In this document: positions 1 through 11,735 of the stretch, one piece after another
How the letters are laid out: each line of letters opens with the position of its first letter
How positions within the stretch are numbered: position 1 is the first letter of the stretch
From: Sympetrum striolatum
Lineage: Eukaryota > Arthropoda > Insecta > Odonata > Libellulidae
DNA: 64,000 bases
Direction of reading: 5' to 3'
Assembly (NCBI GenBank): GCA_947579665.1
Contig: OX388351.1
Coordinates: 60,768,939 to 60,832,938 of the forward strand
Notes under the pieces: model-generated
Told to the model about the DNA's origin: nothing
What the model saw: only the letters and a program-made list of their open reading frames with translations
Databases searched by the model: none
Position numbers and translations under genes: made by a program

Positions 1-1745
1 ATCAATGCGTCATTTAGGAAATGCTGCAACCCATGACTGATATCCGATTTAAATAAGCTTCCAACTAGTTATAACTCTCAATTCGCAGCCAGTGAAATAA
101 AAAAGTAAATCTAAATCATTGGCTTATGTATGGCATAAAATTTGAAAACGCTATCTGAAAAGTCAACATATTAGCCAATGCAGCATTTAACCATCAAATT
201 AGTTCATGGAAGGCCATAATCCTATCAACAGATATATCGGTCTTTACTTATCAGATTCTTGATATTGCACACTTCCTGACAGTCTGCTGGAATGATTACC
301 AAGGAAACGACATTAACATTCAGAAATGCCAACTCTCTTCTCATATTGTACTTTATCCATATACACAACCCATCAGTCCCTCATAGTTAAAAAGAATTCT
401 GCTCCCTTGAAGCTTTAACAAAAGGGTTCTGGTTCTCTTACGAGAAATCAAACAACACTTATTATTATTTATTTATATAAATGATTTGATTACAGTGACG
501 TCACCATTGTATAGAGCAAAAAAACATTAAATCAATAACAGCAAATTCGAATCGGTGGTTTTTCACGACTGGAGAATTTTGATGAGAAGATTCGTTTTAT
601 CGATAGCAAACATTTTTTCTTCACTAATAAACAAGTAGTTGCTTCCTTTATCACAGGCCTCTTGCTATTTTTTAAACCTTAGGTTTTCCTCATTTATCTC
701 AAGGGCTGCCTTAGATTTATGATTTAGTGTGGATTTTACGACCGGAAGACCTTTCTGACCGTCCCTAACCTTCCCTGGGTTTGAGGACATGGAATCCCGC
801 TGGGAATCGAATGTGGAACCTTTCACGCTCCTAAACAAGGCCAAGGAAGAATCTTGACTGGAATATGGTGTTACAAAACAAACAAAAGCTACAGGACTTC
901 TTATCTTACATACATACAGACTATATATATACAGTAGTGGCCGTAGAAACCACTGGGTGGTACGAATATGAACCGCAATGTGGAGAAGCATTGAGAGCCT
1001 ATCGCCCACATGTTAAATTTCAGAGGTCCTCATAGTAATTTGCTGCAAAATCCCCAGATTATTTATTTTTCAATTTTTTGGATCTTAGAATAATTCTCAC
1101 TTTACAAATATATAAGAAATATAAAGCACACGAATTTTAAGATTTAGATAAATTCTTACTAGGAGAAGTGGGGTATGATATAACGATAAAATTTCCTCAA
1201 ATACAGAGTGGAACAATAATCAACTGTTAAAATATGTTGAACGATAATAGAATTATGAAGTGGTTATAAATCAAGGAACGCACAATCCTCGGAGTGCTCT
1301 TGGAGTTTCGATGGCAATATAGTTAGTAGCATAGTCCTGAATACCAACTAGCAAGAGTGCAGATACAGTTTGTGCTTAAGAGCTCATCTTAAAAATATTT
1401 TACTGAATGAAAAGTATAATGATCAAGTTTCAGTTGTAAATTTTACTTAATTATTCCCATTATTGAACAGATGTACATGTATTTTCATAGATATTTTCTA
1501 CGGTCTCTATAAATGAATGTATGAAACGTTTACGATTAAGACCATAAGTAAATATTTGAATTATCTTGGGGGAAAGGTCCGCCAATCACGTGGGTGCGCC
1601 CCTGCCGGTAGTAAAATATAAAGAATGAAACAAGTTTTAAAAAATTATCTATTATTTCAGTATAGATAAATTCACCGGCGGTAATTACGAAAGGAGTATA
1701 AATATGGTTGTAAAGAAAGGAAACTAGGGACACGGCTGTTAAGGA
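1..1745. other. AT-rich gene-free stretch
   Basis: AT-rich sequence with no recognisable coding exon. A 114-codon open frame on the minus strand (665-1009) has no domain and partly overlaps a possible SINE relic. A short TTA/TTTA-rich run lies near 460-480. Nothing else stands out. Confidence 0.6.
690..850 (-). repeat. Possible tRNA-headed SINE relic
   Basis: Read on the minus strand, this contains a box-B-like ATTCGATTCCC flanked by a weak arm, followed by about 100 bp of moderately GC-rich body. The tRNA fold is too decayed to draw and I see no target-site duplication. This is a weak call based on resemblance only. Confidence 0.22.
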
Positions 1746-1945
1746 ATTATAGATTTATAATCTCCAATAGCCGTTTTTGTCGACGTTCCTCTTCTCATTT
1801 CCCGGTATTCCGAGAAAACAAGACAAGACCGCACTTTCTGAGCGCTCTCAAAAAGTGCAGTGTCCTTTCTTGTTTTCTCGGAATACCGGTGAATAAGAAG
1901 AGGAACTCCGACAAAAACGAACATTGGAGATTCTAAACCTCTAAT
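1746..1945. mobile_element. 200-bp fold-back inverted repeat (MITE-like)
   Basis: The two halves are inverted copies: ATTATAGATTTATAATCTCC at the left matches the complement of the right end with a few mismatches. The symmetry runs inward through a shared TATTCCGAGAAAACAAG block to a palindromic GAGCGCTC near 1840-1847, so there is almost no loop. Arms are about 95 bp. The shape fits a fold-back or hairpin MITE. No transposase or clear target duplication is visible, so the superfamily is unknown. Confidence 0.7.
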
Positions 1946-2279
1946 AAATAGGGTTTAAAAAAAATAAGAGGTACGACCAAGAGTTTTGAAATCTTTTAAA
2001 TCTAATTTCACGCTTATTTTGAATGAAATCGTTACAAAAAAATATTTCAAAAATAATCGATCAATTCAGTCATCACCTTGTAAAATTTTCCTGCATGGTG
2101 AAAAGGATACTTGAAAAAACTGACTACCAGTTTCGACACAAACCGTTTGTTAATATAAATTTAGAAATAAAAATACTCTAATCGATTCTTTCCACGATGA
2201 ACGACATTGTTTTCTTATTTTTTTAATTCAAAGAGCCGAATTTCAATTTCCCATAAATAAAAAGTTTACATAGGTATTG
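1946..2279. other. AT-rich spacer
   Basis: Low-GC sequence; no gene, repeat or fold recognised. Confidence 0.6.
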
Positions 2280-2960
2280 GAAAAGGGGGAGCGGTAAAAC
2301 ATAATTCGAGGGTGCCCGAAACGGAAAAAGAATCGAGAAACACATCTCTCATCGACTACATAGGAACCTGACCCCCACCCTCAGCCATTCTGTACAACAA
2401 TGCTGAAACCATAGGAATGCATAGTCGGCTAGGAAACTCCCGGACAACCGACGGCGCCTGCGGACGGTCGGATACATTTCTCATCCGTGAACCTGACTGA
2501 AACCGTGTCGGCACCCCCTGCCACACGCCCAAGGCGGCCCGTCGTTGTAAATGTAAAAACATCCCCCCGCACGTGCATCGAATGATTTAATAAATCGATG
2601 GACGTGATCCCTTTGCCGGAGACCGCCTCTGGACACTGCGCGCCGCATAAAGAGAATGGGAGAGCGGTCAGCGAGTTTTACGGCCGTGGACATGGGAAGG
2701 GTGTGGATTTAAAGGTGCCGCTGCGATGATAAAGGAGGAAGATGGCGGGGCCATAACTCGGGAGAACTTTTCCGCTCGCTTATCTCCCCCGCAACCGAAG
2801 GCCCCGCACTTCGCTTTAACTTCCCGTCGTCGCTTAGTCACAAGGGAGCGGGCCTCCTTCCTTAAACATGGGGAAATTTGCCCAAGCTATGAAATTTTAA
2901 TCTCGTCTTTCTGATTTTCCCTTTTTCGAAGTCGGGAGGGAGGGATTGGGAAAAATTGTG
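2280..2960. other. GC/CpG-richer island 1
   Basis: Composition rises sharply above the flanks, with many CpG steps at 2320-2900. Several short open frames overlap on both strands, as expected from fewer stop codons in GC-rich DNA; none shows a domain. It could be a regulatory element, an unrecognised first exon or an old repeat. Confidence 0.4.
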
Positions 2961-3389
2961 TCTCCTGGGTCAGCTAAGTGCGTGCAAGAATATTGAAGTT
3001 TTAGCAGGAGCAACAGAGTCTAGGCTACGTCTAAGTTTTTGCTGTGCACCATAATTCATTACCCTACTGTAGTGACACTTTTTTTCGCTGTTATATATTG
3101 ATCAACAGGATTTTTTTACAGTTGTCTTTTGGAACAGAATAAAAAAGTCCAAATTGTGATGAAAATTTTTCTAGCAATAGACGTGCATTCTAACTTCATT
3201 TTAAAGTCTTACCGCTACACATGTTGCTGTTATCGTATCTATATGATTGGAGTATTTTTCGAATTTAATTACTTCGCCCTTTACTAAGGGGTACTTCATC
3301 TAAAACGCATAAGATTGTTTATTTTATGTAAGGTGGAATATTTTTCATTTGTCTCTTGGTACAGGATAGAGAAAATTTTGCATTTACAA
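2961..3389. other. AT-rich spacer
   Basis: No gene or repeat recognised. Confidence 0.6.
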
Positions 3390-3398
3390 GTAAATTTA

Positions 3399-3528
3399 GT
3401 AGTAGTATTGTTAAAAGTGCTTCGGCAGCTTAGGTCATTTCGCACATTGGCTTCCACAGGGAATCGAACACGGGACCGCTTTCACTAAAGGCAAACGCGC
3501 TGTCAACATGACTATCCGGGAGCCTCAT
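3399..3528 (-). mobile_element. SINE-1 copy 1 (tRNA-derived SINE)
   Basis: On the minus strand this has the tRNA-like head beginning GGCTCCCGGATAGTCATG, a damaged box B, then the shared body (ATGTGCGAAATGACCTAAGC with small changes) and an ACT-repeat tail. GTAAATTTA occurs on both sides (3390-3398 and 3529-3537), a 9-bp target-site duplication that supports retrotransposition. Point changes in the T-arm suggest this copy is older than the one at 33.4 kb. Confidence 0.88.
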
Positions 3529-3540
3529 GTAAATTTACTT

Positions 3541-4030
3541 AATCACATTCAAGCATATGATGTACGAGTGGTATTGAGTAATAGCACTGATTAAAGTCTC
3601 TCCAAATGGAATGCTACGAAAAGAGTTACTCAGAGAGTCACTGCGCTTCACTTACGTGAACATGTTCTGCTTATAGCGTTCTGATTTGGCGAGGAAAGCA
3701 AGGACCAACTAACTACCTTATTCCTCATCCTGCCTTACTGGTCCTTCTTAGCTAATGTCAATGAGCATAAATTTCCAACCACTGTTTGGGCTGAATACCT
3801 CAGAGACAGACAAACAGTGATGCTATATGGTTAGATATACTGTATGAGCAGCTTATAAATGTAGATAAAGAGAAGTAATCGTCCAAAAATGTTCAAATTA
3901 ACTGATTGCCATTTAGTAATATCAAAAACATAATATTATTTAATAAATAAGGCTTAACCACGATTGAATGACAGAAACTGGGAGGCTCACTTAATTTCAA
4001 GGAGTTAATTTTGCTTTTTTCTCCATTCTT
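3541..4030. other. AT-rich spacer
   Basis: No gene or repeat recognised. Confidence 0.6.
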
Positions 4031-4038
4031 TTTCATGC

Positions 4039-4240
4039 TTTGCTGCTGCTGCCCTTCACCGGTGAAGTCCCCCTAAGCTCTACTGAACTCTTCAGGAGGT
4101 GCTTCACCGAGGCAACAGCAACAACGAACACACACGACCATTCCCTGAATCGGAAAAATCCGATCAGCCGGGATTCGAACCCGGGACCTTGGGGTAGGAG
4201 CGATAGCTTAGATAGCCTATCCACTCGGCCAACAAGGCTG
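4039..4240 (-). mobile_element. SINE-2 copy 1 (tRNA-derived SINE)
   Basis: Read on the minus strand, the head carries box A (TGGCCGAGTGG) and a perfect box B (GGTTCGAATCC, complement of 4171-4181). Next comes a hairpin GATCGGA/TCCGATT, then a body that matches the copy at 55.7 kb (GTGTTCGTTGTTGCT, CTCGGTGAAGCA) and a GCAGCAGCAAA-like tail. The 5' acceptor strand no longer pairs with the retained GATCGG, so the head is degenerate as a tRNA. No target duplication was found. Confidence 0.82.
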
Positions 4241-4244
4241 GTAT

Positions 4245-6665
4245 GATAGCAATTATATTCCTGGATTGCAAGTATGTATATATTGCGGTTTATTCCAATC
4301 AGCCATGAAATAATCTCTATAAATATATTGAAATAATTATAATTAACTCTGTCTAAGCAACTACAATTAATTATAAGAAAACATTGCTGTTTCACCATTC
4401 TTGCAATCTAATCTTCTTCCCTAGTGATGATAAAAAATGATTTGCAACCTCCTTAAATTTTACGTTAATTCTAAGAATAGATTCAAATTTACATACCAAG
4501 AAAATTTTAGGACGTTCAATTTACGTGTATTTAAGTGAATTATAATGAAGAATACCCCCAACGTCATCCGCAATTTAGATTTAGGGCCTCTAACAGCATC
4601 GCCTTTCGGCCCCCATATCATTTGGTGCGAGGCCCCCAAGTTTCTTCTGTATGTATCACATATTTTTCTCAGGAGATAAACGTTCAGAGCTTGTCTCTGA
4701 AATCTATTAAACCGGAAACCCGCTTAATATTCCGGGAATCATGAGCTCGCGTGGTCCCTAAGTTGACCATAGCTGAGGTCCCTTCCAATGAGGACTGCCT
4801 CCTCACCTTCGGCGTTGGTCATCACATCACGTAACACCTTGGAGGGCCACGCGGCATTCAAACAATCAAAAAACTTGAATACAATGGATAGATCATCACG
4901 TTAACAGTCTAAAATATTTTCTTTTTAAAAGCTCATTTATGTGAGTGGAGAGAAGCAGGGAATTATTCCTGCCTTGTTCGAATATTACTCCTCGATTTGG
5001 GAATGTGTTAACTTGGTCACGTTTTGTTGATCGAAGACACTGGTCTAGACTTAAATCAGCTGAGGAATTCCCCTTCCGCAGTTGGATTTCAAAGTGTTTT
5101 TCCATTATGTGTAAACAGAAGAAACATCAAGTCTATTAACCTTGTTAATAAGGGAGATATGTGTTCTTAGAAGGGCAATTGCGGAGAAAAATTTCTTTGC
5201 TTATGAAGAGAATTGATGCCCCACAAGCCGCAGGAAGGTACAGTCAACATCGATTTGAGTGACTATGAAATAGAACAATTATTTCATGTAAATTTAAACA
5301 TGGAGTAGCAGGAATAGTTATATTATTCAAGTATTTTACGTAACCAGGAGAGAGAACAGGGAGGTCTATGGTTCCCGGGCCTATAATAATTTTTGGGGAG
5401 TATATTAAAATAATTGAAAGGGAATAAGGGTATGGTTAAGGGAACTAGTCGTCTAATATCTTTAGTTTTGTTATATTGGCGCACGAGTATAGTGCAAATT
5501 AGTTTGACTATGACCAATAATTATAAAATTAAAGAATAGCATCTGATTTGGCCCACGTCTTTCATTTCGTTGTGTATTTAAAAGAATGAGCGTTCAATAT
5601 TAGCCGCTAAAACTAATAGCGATTACGACAAATAGCTAGCGCATGATTAACAAAACGAATAAACTATATTAATAAAAGCAATCTACCGAGATAGTGGGCA
5701 TAGTTGGCCTTTCATCTGCGCACATTATATACTTCAGAATAGAATTGAAAATTCAATTTTATCCGATGCATAATGTTTAGATGATAGCTATAATTGATGT
5801 GAAATGTTTTAAGATAGCAATATTAATTATTTAACACCATTTATTTTCTACTATAGGAATTCCCTATGTGACCTCTCACGAAGATTAATGGTTCTCGGAC
5901 TGCAGAGTGAAAAAGTTTGCTCACCACCGTTTCGGAGGGGATCGCTGAAACTGGTTCCGTCCATTTAATCCAGAGGTTCTTCATTTGCAGATACTTTTAT
6001 GAATGCATTCCTAAATTAAATACATATTTGAGTGGGGTTCTCTCTAGCCTGTGGGATTGGGTGAGCGGGCAATACTTTTTAGAGTGCTACCCTATTAATT
6101 TTTCGTGCGTTCACTATATATTCAAGATTTAAAAGCCTTTAGATTTAATTTTCACACACGCATATGTGATTCTGCTTGTTATGAATTAAATAGTGGAATT
6201 GTACAGTTCATATCGTAATTTAAGTGAAGCAAGTCGAAATATTTAACTCAAAACACTTTCTTGGCAATATATGCAAGGTTACCTAAACTAAGCTACCGCA
6301 ATAAATGTGGCAACTCAACACTTTTGCGGCTAAATCCAATGAATTTTCCCTTCTTTTAGCTAATTTTTCTTTATTTTAGCGACATCTTGGACTAAATCCA
6401 ACAAGTTTTATAACATATTAATTAGAGAATTAGAGAGAGAAGAGGGATGGAGTTGAAATGTGAATGAGAGTGAAATTTATATGCGAAGCTGTGGTATGAT
6501 GGAAAGAAATTATATTTTTCATACATAAAGCATACTATCATCGCATTTCCTTAATTAAAAAGAACTGATACTTAAGTTCATACATTAAAATCAATTAATT
6601 CAATATAATCGTAATCGTACTAGTTCTTCTATTCGAATTCAAGACATTATATGTTTATAATTACA
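4245..6665. other. AT-rich gene-free stretch
   Basis: Mostly AT-rich. A somewhat GC-richer patch at 4560-4860 has no identifiable content. Short open frames of 60-70 codons on both strands have no recognisable domain. Confidence 0.55.
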
Positions 6666-6668
6666 ATA

Positions 6669-7139
6669 GACTCTCGCTAATTCGGCAAATCCTTGCACAG
6701 AGGAGTGCCGGATTAGCGTGAGTGCTAGATTACTGAGAGTGCGTATAACACCATAGTGCCGTGAAGTTTTCGGTGCGCAGCCATAGAGAGAAATACACAC
6801 TTTTAATATATTACGTATGATCTACATGGTAATGTAGAACTTAATATATACGTGTGATAATTGATACGCGGTGGCAAGTTAATTCAAAGTTAAGGTTTGC
6901 ATCTATAATTTAGTATGTAAAAGGAGGATTATTTATTACTTTCTTTAGATAAGTCATCCAGTTGTTGAGAAATCAATATATTTTTTCGATATTATGAATA
7001 AAAATAGTTAAAGTGCCTACTGGTCTAAAATAATCCTCCACTTTCTTCCACGCTTGCACTAGTTACGTTACTCCATGGTTCTCTTTTACGTCAGGGAAGG
7101 GTGTTGGATTACTGAGAGGCTGGACATTGACGGAGAGTT
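6669..7139. mobile_element. pogo/Tigger-like MITE remnant
   Basis: Flanked by TA (6667-6668 and 7140-7141). The left end reads GACTCTCGCTAATTCGGC and the complement of the right end reads AACTCTCCGTCAATGTCC, an imperfect inverted repeat. Both ends hold extra GGATTA-type blocks (GCCGGATTAGCG near 6706, GTTGGATTACTGAGAG near 7101). Such 'cggattagcgagagt' ends are typical of pogo/Tigger-type elements in arthropods. There is no transposase in the 471 bp, so it would be non-autonomous. The terminal match is imperfect, hence the moderate score. Confidence 0.5.
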
Positions 7140-7221
7140 TAGCGACCTTATCAAAAATGAATTTGGATCGCTGGTTAGTAATTTTCATGCTGCCTAAAAA
7201 ACAGAAGATACCAAAGATATA

Positions 7222-7760
7222 CTATTGTATAGAATAAGTTAAAACTCCAAATGTTTTGGCATGACTCTTTGGTACGACATCTAAAACAACGACAATTTTA
7301 TTTATAGTTATTTTATCTGATAACTCGAGTTTTACATCCTCGTACTTGACGTGAGCTAGACTTTTACCGTGGATTTTCAAAGCTAAAAAAACTGCGTCAA
7401 GTACCCACGTATATGTAGTATCTATCATCCATTGAAAGTTTTGATTTGCAATTTTTTTCGCTTTCGCCTTAAAAAGCTCGATACGGAGCAGAGCTTCCAG
7501 CACCGTCTCGTTGTCAGCTCGCGTGACTGATCGAAGCCCACTTCTCGTGAATCAGGTTCCATTCAGAGCGCACCATTTCCGAATCGCTTTGCCTCATTTC
7601 CGGTTATTAATTTCCCCATTCAATTCGGAGTCCTTCTTCCTGTTCCTCGACTGCTTATCTGACGGCCAACAAATGGCGCATTCCCGTCTACTAATTCGAA
7701 AAATCTATTTGCCGACGCGTGGAGCGATGACAGCTCGGCGGATTTGTGATTGACGGAGAA
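7222..7760. other. Unidentified frame plus GC-richer island 2
   Basis: 7222-7503 is open on the minus strand (93 codons) with an unremarkable composition and no motif I recognise. 7500-7760 is a CpG-richer island open on the plus strand. Neither can be assigned a product; a short host exon cannot be excluded. Confidence 0.3.
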
Positions 7761-7769
7761 TTTATGCGG

Positions 7770-8019
7770 GGCACACATGTCGGCGAATTGCCCAGTATTG
7801 TATCATTTAATTAGCTTTTCTCCTCTCGGATGATTGATAAAAAAATCGGAATTGTCATTTTGATGGAATGAGTATTGTCCAATTATAAGGAGTTAAAAAT
7901 GTACGCTGTGGTGCATTACAAGGATGATTCTGAAACGAGGGGAGATTGGACTAGAAAGCGTGAAGGATAATATGAATCAAAAACATTATGGTTAAACGAG
8001 AAGTGAAAAATGGAAACAG
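7770..8019. other. AT-rich spacer
   Basis: No gene or repeat recognised. Confidence 0.6.
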
Positions 8020-8021
8020 GA

Positions 8022-8098
8022 CTGGGACTCGAACCCAGATCTCCCACTTTCCGGGTAGTTGTTCTAATCACCCTACTAACATACCGCGTTTGTCCCGT
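8022..8098 (-). repeat. tRNA-like SINE fragment (family 3)
   Basis: The minus strand has a good T-arm: CTGGG, TTCGAGT, CCCAG (box B GGTTCGAGTCC), preceded by anticodon- and D-arm-like sequence starting near ACGCGGTATGTTAG. The 3' flank (CCTGTTTCCATTTTTC) resembles that beside the fragment at 24.8 kb. The D-arm is poor, so it is a SINE fragment or tRNA pseudogene rather than a working tRNA. Confidence 0.55.
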
Positions 8099-8230
8099 AC
8101 GTTAAACATTCTCAGCTAGAAGCAAAGAAACTTAATGATAGTATTTAGTGTATCCTAAAGTATCGTGTTCCGTGAGTGTTATATTCATATGTAATTTATT
8201 TGAAGTTTAAAGGAAAACAAGTGGAATTAG

Positions 8231-8677
8231 TATAACGTCATCATCGATGAAAAATCATATTTTTCGGAACATGTGAATGTTGTTAAAAAAAGAGCAATGT
8301 CTCGACTGGGATTGCTCTATAGATTCACAGACATCATCTCTCTTCGCACTTATTTCTCCAGCTGTGTTCTTCCTCTTCTTACTTACTGCTCTCCCATATG
8401 GACCATGTCATCCGGATCAAACCTCTCTTCTCTCAATCGCATCTTAAATTTCTTATTAAAAATAGTCTATTTTCGAGTGCCGTCTTATAGAAATATGCCA
8501 AAAGATCATCTTCTCAATCGCCTCAATCTTACCCCAATCAAAGTCTCTCATACTTTCTCCGACATTTCCTTCTTATATAATATAATAAATAGCAAAATTG
8601 ATTCCGCATTTTACTCTCTCTTTTCTCTTTCCGAGTTCCCTCAAGAACAACACACCCATCCAATACCTTCTCTTTGA
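8231..8677 (+). pseudogene. LINE-A reverse transcriptase C-terminal fragment
   Basis: The frame opens after a stop at 8228-8230 and runs about 148 codons without needing a start. It reads VIIDEKSYFSEHVN near 8237, then KKRAMSRLGLLYR, and YFSSCVLPLLTYCSPIW near 8350-8402. This layout (a 'LGV..D..L.F..H' block, a basic A..LG.LYR block, then a 'LL.Y.S..W' block) is the usual region just after the catalytic palm in Jockey/CR1-type non-LTR retrotransposon RTs. The catalytic YXDD region is not present, so the copy is 5'-truncated. The frame stops at 8677 and apparent continuation lies in another frame, so it is dead. Its 3' UTR and A-rich tail follow. The exact clade is uncertain. Confidence 0.72.
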
Positions 8678-9010
8678 TTACTCCTCGTCTATAAATAGTA
8701 AAACGATCACTCTTCTTTCGCATTCCTTCAATTTTCAACTCCCATTCCTCCAATACCCTTTTCGATCCTTTCTTCTTATCTCCGAAATCTATCCAGAATA
8801 TGGTTCCGCGAGTTTGACGTGGAAAAATACAATTCTCTATGATTTTTTGTTCGTTTGCTCATATTCATTTGTTATTTTATTATATGTTTAATTTTTTGAC
8901 TTTTTTCTCGATTTTATTGATATTTTGTTCTTTATTATTATCGTTAATCATCAGCAGTAATTGGCTTCGTACTGTATGTTGATGTTTGCTAATAAATAAA
9001 TAAATAAAAT
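8678..9010 (+). mobile_element. LINE-A 3' end with AATA tail
   Basis: This continues the RT fragment: a pyrimidine-rich frame-shifted C-terminus, then a 3' UTR with ATTATTATCGTTAATCATC and TGTTGATGTTTG, ending in an AATAAATAAATAAATAAA tail at 8990-9008. The UTR end aligns with the one at 54.82-54.89 kb and, more weakly, with 59.44-59.53 kb, which defines a family of 3' ends. Confidence 0.7.
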
Positions 9011-11080
9011 AAAAAACTGGGAGTAAAATGCCTACTATATCGTCACAATGAACAGTCCTCTCAAAATACTTGTAAAATATCCGCAACAAGGTTCGAAAGG
9101 AAGTCTAAAACTAGGAATATGTCTTTCTTTGGTGAGAAAATCAAAACACAATGCAATATTTTATGTCGAATCAAACAAAACCTGCACATTAAATCATATA
9201 AGGAATCAAACAACAGCAGTTCAAGCCACATGATCTTTAATCTACACCATCCACACAATAAAATTATAAATTAAAGATTTTGATGGTTGAATTTTAGGTG
9301 TTTTAGTAATGAAATACCACCAAGTTGAGGCAGAGTTTTTATATAGAGAGTCATTAAAGACAAACACTTTGAAGGAATTCACTGAAAACTCTGTAACAGC
9401 ATTGGATTATGGTTAATCAACTTTCATAAATAATTTACACCTGTTAAGCAATTTCTAACACAGGCATTTCCATGGCATAAGCTGCTTACAAGGGCTTCAT
9501 ATCCGATTGTTCAGCTAAACGTTCCGATGTGCTCACTGAAAGGACTACGATAATGATTTTGACGTCATCCACGAGCGAGTAATTAGTATGACTGGCCGAG
9601 TGTTAATAGAGCTAACTAGCTCGAGTAAGTGGAGGTTGGAACTGGGATATCTGCGTATCATTTCAGCCTAAATTTACTCACGAACATCAGATTTTAGGTA
9701 ACCGCAAGTGGGGCGTAATCTCTACCATGCAACCCAAAAATACCACTGTCATTAACCTATTGAACTCTCTTTTACCTCATCTATATACGTTAAGGTGAAA
9801 TGTATTTAAAATAACGAAACTTGTTTATAATACAATATCTTTATAGCTTTCTTACAGTATGCAAATCTTTTGTGTTTTCAGAGTGATAATTATGATTCGT
9901 TAATTTGATTTTTGTGATATTTGGGATAGAAAAATAATCGCTTATGAAGTTATGTAAGAAAATGCGTGTTAATAAATCATATAACTTCGGTTATAATCTT
10001 TAGTGTGGAGAGAAATTCAATCTAGTCTGCATCTGTAGGAAGATTCGGAAAATTTGTAATAAATATGAAGGGAAATCATAGCTGTAAATACAGAAGGATT
10101 GATATCGAGAGGTAACCAAAATAAAAAGAACACGATACTTGAAGGAATACATTCTTAATGTAGCGAAAACCTGTTGAATCATTTTTCATTGTAAAAAATA
10201 CTTTATACGGATTAATCTCTCGAGGAAATAGGCAATTCAATTTTACAGCGCATCCTCTTATTTAATCTGGAGCGCCAACCTTGTTTAATCCCATAAAATT
10301 TAAAAATTAAACGAGATGTTTTTTCAGTAAGGCCTTACATTGTATTAAACTCTTTTTCAATATAAGCTTGAGCTTATAAGGCCTAATAAAGCAGTCGCTT
10401 ATTTAGTTTCATCTAGTTTCCCAAATGTATTCATGTGCACACCGTTAGAAGAAATAATGTGAACGAAGATAACTACTAATGTAAGCAGTAAAATAGGAGT
10501 TATAATGAATATCAAGGGTTCTTGATCATGAGCTAATGATATTCTATGCAGTGAAATAATTAAAACTTCAATTATTATACAGATATGATGTGGTTACACT
10601 ATAGCTATCCTGTTTTTAATGTTAACTGAATATTATTATTGATTTATTCCTAATGATGACACAAAAACTCGAAATCCGGATATCGTGTGCTTAATTCAAT
10701 GGTATCGTATAATTTAAACTCATTTATAATTTTATAACTATTTAACTCATATCGTAATCTCCAATTAAGGAAGGATGAGGATAAAGCTGTTGAAGATATA
10801 AAAATTCCTTATTTCCTTAGAAGTTGCACCGATGAAAATTTCAGCGTAACCTAAACCAGATAATCAATGACGAGAAGAATGAACATTTGAATTGAGGTTT
10901 TTTAAGCTTATGTAAATATTACTTCTTCAGACTGCATCGTCTGGATATGATAATGATTTAGGAATTCAAATATTTAAATTAATACAGTTATTTATTCAGA
11001 TAATCTCAATACATAGTCAAATAGTTAAAGGTATAAATTTCATTAATTTTTGTTTGCTTCCGTATTCAGTTTATAATAGG
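9011..11080. other. AT-rich gene-free stretch
   Basis: No gene recognised. Apart from a possible tRNA-like fragment near 9.6 kb, the stretch holds only short open frames and A/T runs. Confidence 0.55.
9592..9660 (+). repeat. Decayed tRNA-like fragment
   Basis: GACTGGCCGAGTGTTAATAG resembles a box A and D-arm, and GGTTGGAACTGGGAT, 35-50 bases on, resembles a broken T-arm. It is too damaged for a confident call. Confidence 0.25.
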
Positions 11081-11084
11081 CCAG

Positions 11085-11340
11085 AATACAATGACATCAT
11101 TGAGGGCGAGATTGATACTGTAAAATTCTCCTCTTACGTTTATAATTTTATAAGATGCTCGAGATAGAGGAATGTATAAAGCAGGAAAAGAGAGAATAGA
11201 TGAGATAAACTACTACGTGGATTAAAAGAAAATCATAAGTCATGTACCTGCTAAAGAAAAATATACACTGCAGAAAAATCCTCAAAAATTGGGGTATGAA
11301 AAGTATGTGAAACCTACTGAAGGTAAGAGCTAATTTTTAA
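11085..11340 (-). mobile_element. LINE-B 3' end, old copy
   Basis: On the minus strand it ends with ATCTCGCCCTCAATGATG, matching the 3' ends at 23.4, 30.2 and 53.2 kb. It also shares an upstream AATCCACGTAGTAG block with the 30.2-kb copy (AATCCACAAAGTAG), and a further CACTGCAGAAAAAT / CACTGCTGAAAAAC block. The terminal hairpin is largely lost here, and the TTA tail is degraded. Confidence 0.55.
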
Positions 11341-11344
11341 ACTT

Positions 11345-11735
11345 GAAGGAAATCAATTTCTGGAACCGAGACAGACAACATTAGTAATAAAAAATAACGA
11401 ACAGGACATTCAGTTTGTATTTTTCAACTTCATATAATTAATTGACGTATAAATATTTATATCATTAGTTTTATATTTTTATCTATTTCTTCTAAGTTAA
11501 TTTATTTTGGGGCCATCTATTTTTATTGGAAAAGTTCTACACTGGAGGTCATTAAAATTGGAAAATATACTAAAGAAATCAGTAAAAAAACAGAGGTTAA
11601 ATACATAAAAAATTGACGATAAAACCATTAAAAACAAGTGGTTCTTCGAGCTGGTTCACAACTGGTTAAACTAAGGGTAAATATATTAAGCGTTTCAAGA
11701 CTGAAAAAAATACGACAGTTTTGGAATAAACAGAG
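11345..11735. other. AT-rich spacer
   Basis: No gene or repeat recognised. Confidence 0.6.

Noticed and set aside
1746..1945. Third hammerhead fold-back
   Set aside because: The arms lack GAAA followed by a palindromic helix III and lack the TGTGGAATT box.
7222..7503. 93-codon minus-strand frame as transposase fragment of the adjoining pogo-like remnant
   Set aside because: It lies outside the TA-bounded remnant and shows no DDE-type or helix-turn-helix motif I can identify.
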